From the NCBI GenBank assembly GCA_964385465.1, contig CAYLPJ010000008.1, positions 62,001-126,000 on the forward strand: a stretch of DNA of 64,000 nucleotides, read 5' to 3'. The position numbers and the translations under genes are program-made. The notes under the pieces are model-generated. The model saw only the letters and a list, made by a program, of their open reading frames with translations. It did no database searches and had not been told where the DNA came from. Numbering within the stretch: the stretch's first letter is position 1; every line of letters begins with the position of its first letter. Origin of the DNA: CAYLPJ01 sp964385465 (lineage in GTDB: Bacteria; Planctomycetota; Phycisphaerae; SM23-33). Positions 60,070 through 64,000 of this stretch are shown piece by piece.

Positions 60070-60218
60070 CGGGGCTCTGTCCACACCCCGGACACCGTGT
60101 CCGCCGTTCCGGGGGGTGGACAGAGATGGTAGACACATAAACCTTTGTATTATAAGGCTTTGTATTTAGGTTGCCGCAATGTGTGTCCCGGTGTCCAGGG
60201 TGGACAGAACCGACACAC
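60070..60218 (-). repeat. Dispersed intergenic repeat with TGTCC/GGACA boxes, copy 2
   Basis: Contains TGTCC at 60078, 60098, 60184 and 60192 and GGACA at 60090, 60118 and 60202. CGGACAC-C-GTGTCCG (60089-60103) and TGTCCA-GGG-TGGACA (60192-60206) are perfect palindromes, and CTGTCCAC/GTGGACAG (60077, 60116) forms an outer arm. An AT-rich core (60135-60170) is flanked as in copy 1, read on the opposite strand. No gene in 59944-60285. Confidence 0.65.
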
Positions 60219-60285
60219 CGCGTCGGATTCGGGGTCGGGTGATGCGTCGGCGGGTCCCGGCGGGTATAAGGGGCGGAGGAAGGAG

Positions 60286-61200
60286 ATGGGCATGGCTGGA
60301 TCATCGGAGAACTTCGCCGACCGGCTCGCCGCGGCGATCGAGGCCAAGGGCTCGCCGGTCTGCGTCGGCATCGATCCGCGGTACGACCGGCTGCCGGAGG
60401 CCCTCTCGGCGGGGGCGGACGCCGACGCGGCGACCCGCGCGGCCAGGGTCGCCCAGTTCTGTTGGGAGGTCCTCGACGCGGTGGCCGAGCACGTCCCGGC
60501 GGTCAAGCCTCAGTCGGCGTATTTCGAGGCCCTCGGCCCGGCGGGGGTGGAGACCTACTTCCAGGTGGTCCGCTGGGCCCGCCAGAAGGGCCTGCTGGTC
60601 ATCGGCGACGCCAAGCGGAACGACATCGGCTCGACGGCGGAGGCCTACGCGGCCGGGCACCTCGCCGGGGCCGACCGCCCGGACGCGCTGACGGTGAACG
60701 GCTATCTCGGTCGCGACGGGCTGGCCCCGTTCCTGGACGTCTGCCGCGAGGAGGGCAAGGGCGTGTTCGTGCTGGTCCGCACGAGCAACCGGTCGGCGGG
60801 GGAGGTGCAGGACTTCGCCGACGCCGGGGGTCGGCGGCTCTACGAGCACGTCGCCGGGCTGGTGGCGGCGTGGGGCGACGAGGCGGGTCTCGTCGGCGAG
60901 CGGGGATACAGCGCGGTGGGGGCTGTCGTCGGCGCGACCTGGCCGGACGAGGCCCGCGCCCTCCGCAAGCTCATGCCACACCAGACGTTCCTGGTGCCCG
61001 GCTACGGGGCCCAGGGCGGGACGGCGGCGGACTGTGCGGCCTCGTTCGCCGCCGACGGGACCGGCGCGATCGTCAACGCCAGCCGGTCGGTGATCTACGC
61101 CTTCGCCGATGCCGACGCCGGGGCCGGCGGCGGGTGGCAGCAGGCGGTCGCCGCGGCGGCCCGGGCGTTCGCCGGGGACGTCCGCTCGGCCCTGCCGTAA
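60286..61200 (+). CDS. pyrF: Orotidine 5'-phosphate decarboxylase (long form)
   Basis: A 304-residue TIM-barrel enzyme that makes UMP from OMP. The catalytic Lys-Asp motif is in VIGDAKRNDIGSTAEAYA; VCVGIDPRYDRL starts the barrel. PGYGAQGGTAADCA and ASRSVIYAF at the C-terminus are the phosphate-binding part. The length of about 300 fits the type 2 (longer) family. Starts at 60286 or 60292 both have good ribosome sites (GGAGG or AAGGAG, 6 nt away). The upstream AT-rich repeat may contain its promoter, but no consensus pair was found. Confidence 0.95.
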   Translation: MGMAGSSENFADRLAAAIEAKGSPVCVGIDPRYDRLPEALSAGADADAATRAARVAQFCWEVLDAVAEHVPAVKPQSAYFEALGPAGVETYFQVVRWARQKGLLVIGDAKRNDIGSTAEAYAAGHLAGADRPDALTVNGYLGRDGLAPFLDVCREEGKGVFVLVRTSNRSAGEVQDFADAGGRRLYEHVAGLVAAWGDEAGLVGERGYSAVGAVVGATWPDEARALRKLMPHQTFLVPGYGAQGGTAADCAASFAADGTGAIVNASRSVIYAFADADAGAGGGWQQAVAAAARAFAGDVRSALP

Positions 61201-61219
61201 ACGGGCGGATCGACACGCC

Positions 61220-62047
61220 ATGCCCCCACCCCGAGCCAACACGCAGATGTTCGCCCTGCCGGCCCCGCCGCCGCAGCGGCTGGCGGTGGGGGGCGTGGAC
61301 TACCGCCTCGAGCGCGTCTTCAAGCACGACTTCTTCGCCGCCACCTGCCTCTACCGGGCGGTCGGGCCGGCGGAGCTGCCGCGGGTGGTGGTGAAGTTCG
61401 CCCGGACACAGCCGTTCTGGGGCCTGCCGACGGCCTGGCTGGGCGAGTTGCTTCGCCGGCACGAGGAGGGCATGTACCGTGCCCTGGCCGGCGTGGCGGG
61501 AGTGCCCCGCTGGGCCGGCCGGATCGACGCGACCAGCTACGCGATCGAGTACATCGACGCCGCCCCGCTGGACCACCTCGCCGACCTGCCGGCGGCGGTG
61601 TTCGATCAACTGGCGGCGATCTTCGCGGCGATGCACGCCCGCGGCATCGCCTACGGGGACGCCAACAAGCGGTCCAACCTGCTCGTCGACGCCGACGGGC
61701 GGGCCTGGGTGATCGACTTCCAGATCTCCCTCCGCCGTCGCGACGACTGGCCCCGGCCGCTGCGGTGGGCGGTCGCCGCCGCGGTCCGCCGCCTCCAGCG
61801 GGGCGACCTCTACCATCTCTACAAGCACAAGCGCCGGATGTGCCCGTCGGCCCTGACGGCCGAGGAGGAGGCCCTTTCGCGCCGCCGCTCGCTGCTGCAC
61901 ACGCTGCACCGGAAGCTGACCGATCCGTACCGCGCGCTGCGGCGGCGGTTCCTGCGGGGGCAGTACCGGGCGGGCCGGCTCCGCAGCCCCACAGCCGGGC
62001 TGGAGGACCACGACCAGCCCGAGAAGGCGACGTGGCGGAGGCGATGA
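61220..62047 (+). CDS. Lipopolysaccharide-kinase-like protein (KdkA/WaaP type)
   Basis: A 275-residue protein with a protein-kinase-like fold. VVVKFARTQP has the ATP-anchoring Lys, GIAYGDANKRSNLLVD corresponds to the catalytic loop, and VIDFQIS to the metal-binding DFG-like motif. These are as in Kdo kinase (KdkA) and WaaP, which phosphorylate LPS core sugars, and in RIO-like kinases. C-terminal basic stretches suggest membrane contact. It follows pyrF by 19 nt, probably in one transcript. The substrate is inferred from fold only. Confidence 0.75.
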   Translation: MPPPRANTQMFALPAPPPQRLAVGGVDYRLERVFKHDFFAATCLYRAVGPAELPRVVVKFARTQPFWGLPTAWLGELLRRHEEGMYRALAGVAGVPRWAGRIDATSYAIEYIDAAPLDHLADLPAAVFDQLAAIFAAMHARGIAYGDANKRSNLLVDADGRAWVIDFQISLRRRDDWPRPLRWAVAAAVRRLQRGDLYHLYKHKRRMCPSALTAEEEALSRRRSLLHTLHRKLTDPYRALRRRFLRGQYRAGRLRSPTAGLEDHDQPEKATWRRR

Positions 62048-62076
62048 GGTTTCGCGTCTTTTCGCGTCGGCGGGCG

Positions 62077-62106
62077 TTGACATGGCTTCGACGCGGGTCG
62101 TACAAT
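62077..62106 (+). promoter_or_regulatory. Promoter of the prepilin gene
   Basis: TTGACA (62077-62082), 18-nt spacer, TACAAT (62101-62106). The start would be near 62113, giving a leader of about 229 nt. No riboswitch consensus was recognised in 62107-62341; the strong AGGAGG-like site is at its end. Confidence 0.5.
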
Positions 62107-62341
62107 GGAGTTCATAAGAGGCGGGGTCGGCCCATCCGGCCGCCGCCTTCCGTTTCTGGACGCGACGGACTTCCGGGCCTCGCGGCCCAGACCTGTCACA
62201 TGGTATGCCAGGCCGGTCGCCGGAACGCCCGGCCGAGTCGGACCCGCCGTTACGGACGCGAATCTCGCCTGCACTCATCCTATAACCGCAGCGGCTTCCG
62301 TAGCGCACGTCCGGCAGGGAGGGGGGAGAGGAGGTCGCGTT

Positions 62342-63208
62342 ATGCGACAGCGCAGAGGTTTCACACTGGTCGAGTTGCTGGTGGTGGTTGGCATCATCGG
62401 GTTGCTCGCGGCGATTCTGGTCCCCACGCTTCAGCAGGCCAACGAGCTGACCAAGCGGACGCTGTGCGTGGGCAACCTGTCGTCGGTCGGCAAGGCGGTG
62501 CAGATTTACAAGAGCAGCAACGACAACATCTGGCCGTGGATCGGCCCGACGGCCTCGGACGTGCTTTCGGGTTGGGAGGATACGGTCGTCGGCGAGAACC
62601 GCGACGAGGACCCGTACGAGAACCCCAACAACCCGGGCGACCGGTCGATCACGGCGTTGATGTTCCTGCTGATCCGCGACGGTCAGCAGCCGGGCCTGTT
62701 CGTCTGCCCCAGCACGGACGACACGAAGGACGACGACATCCTCGACACCGAGGACCTCGGCGAGGACGAGGAGCCGGACTACTACTGGGACTTCAAGTCC
62801 CACACGAACGTGAGCTATTCCTGGCAGGCGCCGATCGTCGACACGAACGACAACTACCGCAACGGCGTCACCGACAAGGACAGCGAGACGGTCGTCATGG
62901 CGGACCGCACGCCCGAGGAGAACCCGCTGGAGGACTGGGACAATGCCTCGTGGGACCCGTCGGAGACCGGTTCGGCGATCGAGGAGCACGTCGGACCCAA
63001 CCACCAGGGCAAGCAGGTCAACGCCCTGACGGTCGGGATGAACGTCCTGAAGGAAGACCGTCCGGACATCGGCTACAACAAGGACATGATCTGGACGTCC
63101 TCGGGCAACACGAAGATGGGCTCGCGCAGCGCCACCACGCTGGACATCAGCGAGCACAACTCCACGCGGGACAGCTACCTGATCGGCCCGGTGGACGGCA
63201 ACTCCTGA
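62342..63208 (+). CDS. Type II secretion/prepilin-like protein (pseudopilin)
   Basis: A 288-residue prepilin. The N-terminus (RRGFTLVELLVVVGIIGLL) is the prepilin leader: a basic start, cleavage after Gly by PilD, and a methylated Phe, then a hydrophobic helix. The rest is acidic and Asn/Asp-rich (DDTKDDDILDTEDLGEDEE) with a Cys pair possible (C42 and C109 region). This is the kind of pseudopilin found in many copies in planctomycetes. GGAGG lies 8 nt before the ATG. No PilD or secretion ATPase is in the window. Confidence 0.9.
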   Translation: MRQRRGFTLVELLVVVGIIGLLAAILVPTLQQANELTKRTLCVGNLSSVGKAVQIYKSSNDNIWPWIGPTASDVLSGWEDTVVGENRDEDPYENPNNPGDRSITALMFLLIRDGQQPGLFVCPSTDDTKDDDILDTEDLGEDEEPDYYWDFKSHTNVSYSWQAPIVDTNDNYRNGVTDKDSETVVMADRTPEENPLEDWDNASWDPSETGSAIEEHVGPNHQGKQVNALTVGMNVLKEDRPDIGYNKDMIWTSSGNTKMGSRSATTLDISEHNSTRDSYLIGPVDGNS

Positions 63209-63242
63209 CGCCCATCGGCGGCAACGCGATGCACGACGTTCA

Positions 63243-63275
63243 CGAGGCGGGCTCGGGCATTCCGGGCCCGCCTCG
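63243..63275 (+). terminator. Hairpin after the prepilin gene
   Basis: CGAGGCGGGC (63243-63252) pairs with GCCCGCCTCG (63266-63275), with an inner CGG/CCG pair. There is no T-run, so it is probably a weak terminator or stabilising hairpin. Confidence 0.4.
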
Positions 63276-63404
63276 CTGCGCGCGCCGCCCGGCGGTGGCC
63301 CCGGCGGGGGGGCGAATGCTATCCTGAACCGTGGGCGCCGCGGTGTCGCCCGCGACGCTTGGGCGCCGTCCACCCGCGGCGCCGGACGAAAGGCGCAGGA
63401 CGCC

Positions 63405-64000
63405 ATGGAACTCAGCATCAAACTCGAAGACCCCCGCAAAGCCGCCACGCTCTTCGGGCCCATGGACCGCCACCTCAAGATGATCCGCGAGGCCCTCGGC
63501 GTGCAGGTCTTCGCGCGCGACGGGCAGGTCAAGGTCACCGGCTCGGCCCGCAACGTGTCCCGCGCGGCGGCGGTGATCGAGCAGTTGCAGCGCGCGCTTC
63601 GCCGAGGCAAGCCGATCACCGTGGACACGGTGACCGAGGCGATCAGCGCCGCCGCGGCCGAGAAGGCCAAGCAGGCCTCGGAGGTCCTGGACGTCTACAC
63701 CAGCGGGGAGATGATCCGCCCGAAGACACCGGGGCAGAAGCGCTACATCGAGGCGATGCGGACGCACGACCTGGTCTTCTGCACGGGCCCGGCGGGCACG
63801 GGCAAGACCTACCTCGCCGTCGCCGTCGCCGTCCACATGCTCAAGCACCAGCAGGCCAAGCGGCTGATCCTCGTCCGCCCGGCCGTCGAGGCCGGAGAGA
63901 AGCTCGGCTTTCTCCCCGGCGACATGCAGGCGAAGGTCAATCCGTATCTCCGCCCCCTGTTCGACTCCCTTCACGATATGATGGACTTCGAGCAGATACG
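63405..64000 (+). CDS. phoH: PhoH-family ATPase, 5' part (runs off right edge)
   Basis: 198 codons are visible. The N-terminal region is KH-like, seen in MIREALGVQVFARDGQVKVTG, followed by the Walker A site CTGPAGTGKTYLAVAVAVHM and the ILVRPAVEAGEKLGFLPGD segment. PhoH proteins are RNA-associated ATPases, often paired with YbeY in RNA metabolism. AGGA lies upstream of the ATG at 63405. Start choice fits the family. Confidence 0.92.
   Translation, partial: MELSIKLEDPRKAATLFGPMDRHLKMIREALGVQVFARDGQVKVTGSARNVSRAAAVIEQLQRALRRGKPITVDTVTEAISAAAAEKAKQASEVLDVYTSGEMIRPKTPGQKRYIEAMRTHDLVFCTGPAGTGKTYLAVAVAVHMLKHQQAKRLILVRPAVEAGEKLGFLPGDMQAKVNPYLRPLFDSLHDMMDFEQI

Noticed and set aside
62107..62341. Possible cyclic-di-GMP riboswitch before the prepilin
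   Set aside because: The consensus elements of GEMM riboswitches were not found.
1..64000. CRISPR arrays, rRNA, prophage or integrase genes
   Set aside because: No regularly spaced repeats, rRNA-like sequence or phage/integrase genes were recognised.

Overview
The window is about 64 kb of very GC-rich bacterial chromosome with tightly packed genes. It most likely comes from a planctomycete, perhaps of the Phycisphaerae. That is an inference from the mix of families: three proteins with PEP-CTERM C-termini (one of 5,752 residues), a Tat-exported Gfo/Idh/MocA oxidoreductase, PQQ-type and NHL-type propeller proteins, a secreted esterase and a planctomycete-style prepilin. No rRNA, CRISPR array, phage or intact insertion sequence was seen; one tRNA (His) is present.

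Layout: 1-1.6 kb, the 5' part of an exported glycoside-hydrolase-like gene running off the left edge (minus strand). 2.0-7.6 kb, a compact hoxEF-U-Y-H-W operon for an NAD-linked group 3d-like [NiFe] hydrogenase, ending with a single-domain response regulator. 7.9-13.1 kb, a PEP-CTERM protein, an aldo/keto reductase, a flavodoxin-type flavoprotein, a Gfo/Idh oxidoreductase and a HEAT-like repeat protein, with two intergenic repeat elements. 13.3-30.9 kb, a promoter, a 348-nt structured leader and one 17.3-kb gene for a giant surface protein, closed by an intrinsic terminator. 31-37.2 kb, housekeeping genes: bioY, trpBA, an MA-like peptidase with a PDZ domain, trpG/pabA, a lipoprotein and an Nfu-type scaffold. 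37.5-40.9 kb, a B12-dependent ribonucleotide reductase with two candidate promoters. 41.3-41.6 kb, a candidate small RNA and tRNA-His. 41.6-53.7 kb, glycosyltransferases, methyltransferases, a PMT-like membrane protein and an LPG-synthase-type membrane protein, which look like a surface-glycan locus; ybeY and a PEP-CTERM metalloprotease sit in front. 54-64 kb, an esterase, a large PQQ-propeller protein, an NHL lipoprotein, pyrF, a KdkA/WaaP-like kinase, a prepilin and the start of phoH.

The hydrogenase genes form a self-contained NAD+-linked module (diaphorase HoxEF/U, hydrogenase HoxY/H, maturation protease HoxW). The glycan genes are mostly overlapping by a few bases on the minus strand, from about 53.7 down to 45.2 kb, so they are probably co-transcribed and may build or export a lipid-linked glycan, possibly used on the PEP-CTERM proteins.

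The most unusual non-coding features are: (i) a candidate small RNA (about 41,346-41,433) with two hairpins displaying the same CTCCCTCC anti-Shine-Dalgarno-like loop, the second hairpin doubling as a terminator; (ii) a dispersed element of about 150 bp built from TGTCC/GGACA boxes, in inverted copies at 9.67 and 60.2 kb; (iii) a 162-bp snap-back palindrome with perfect 17-bp ends at 10.6 kb; (iv) a 70-bp palindromic repeat at 43.76 and 45.15 kb, the second copy supplying the C-terminus of a methyltransferase; (v) the structured leader of the giant gene.
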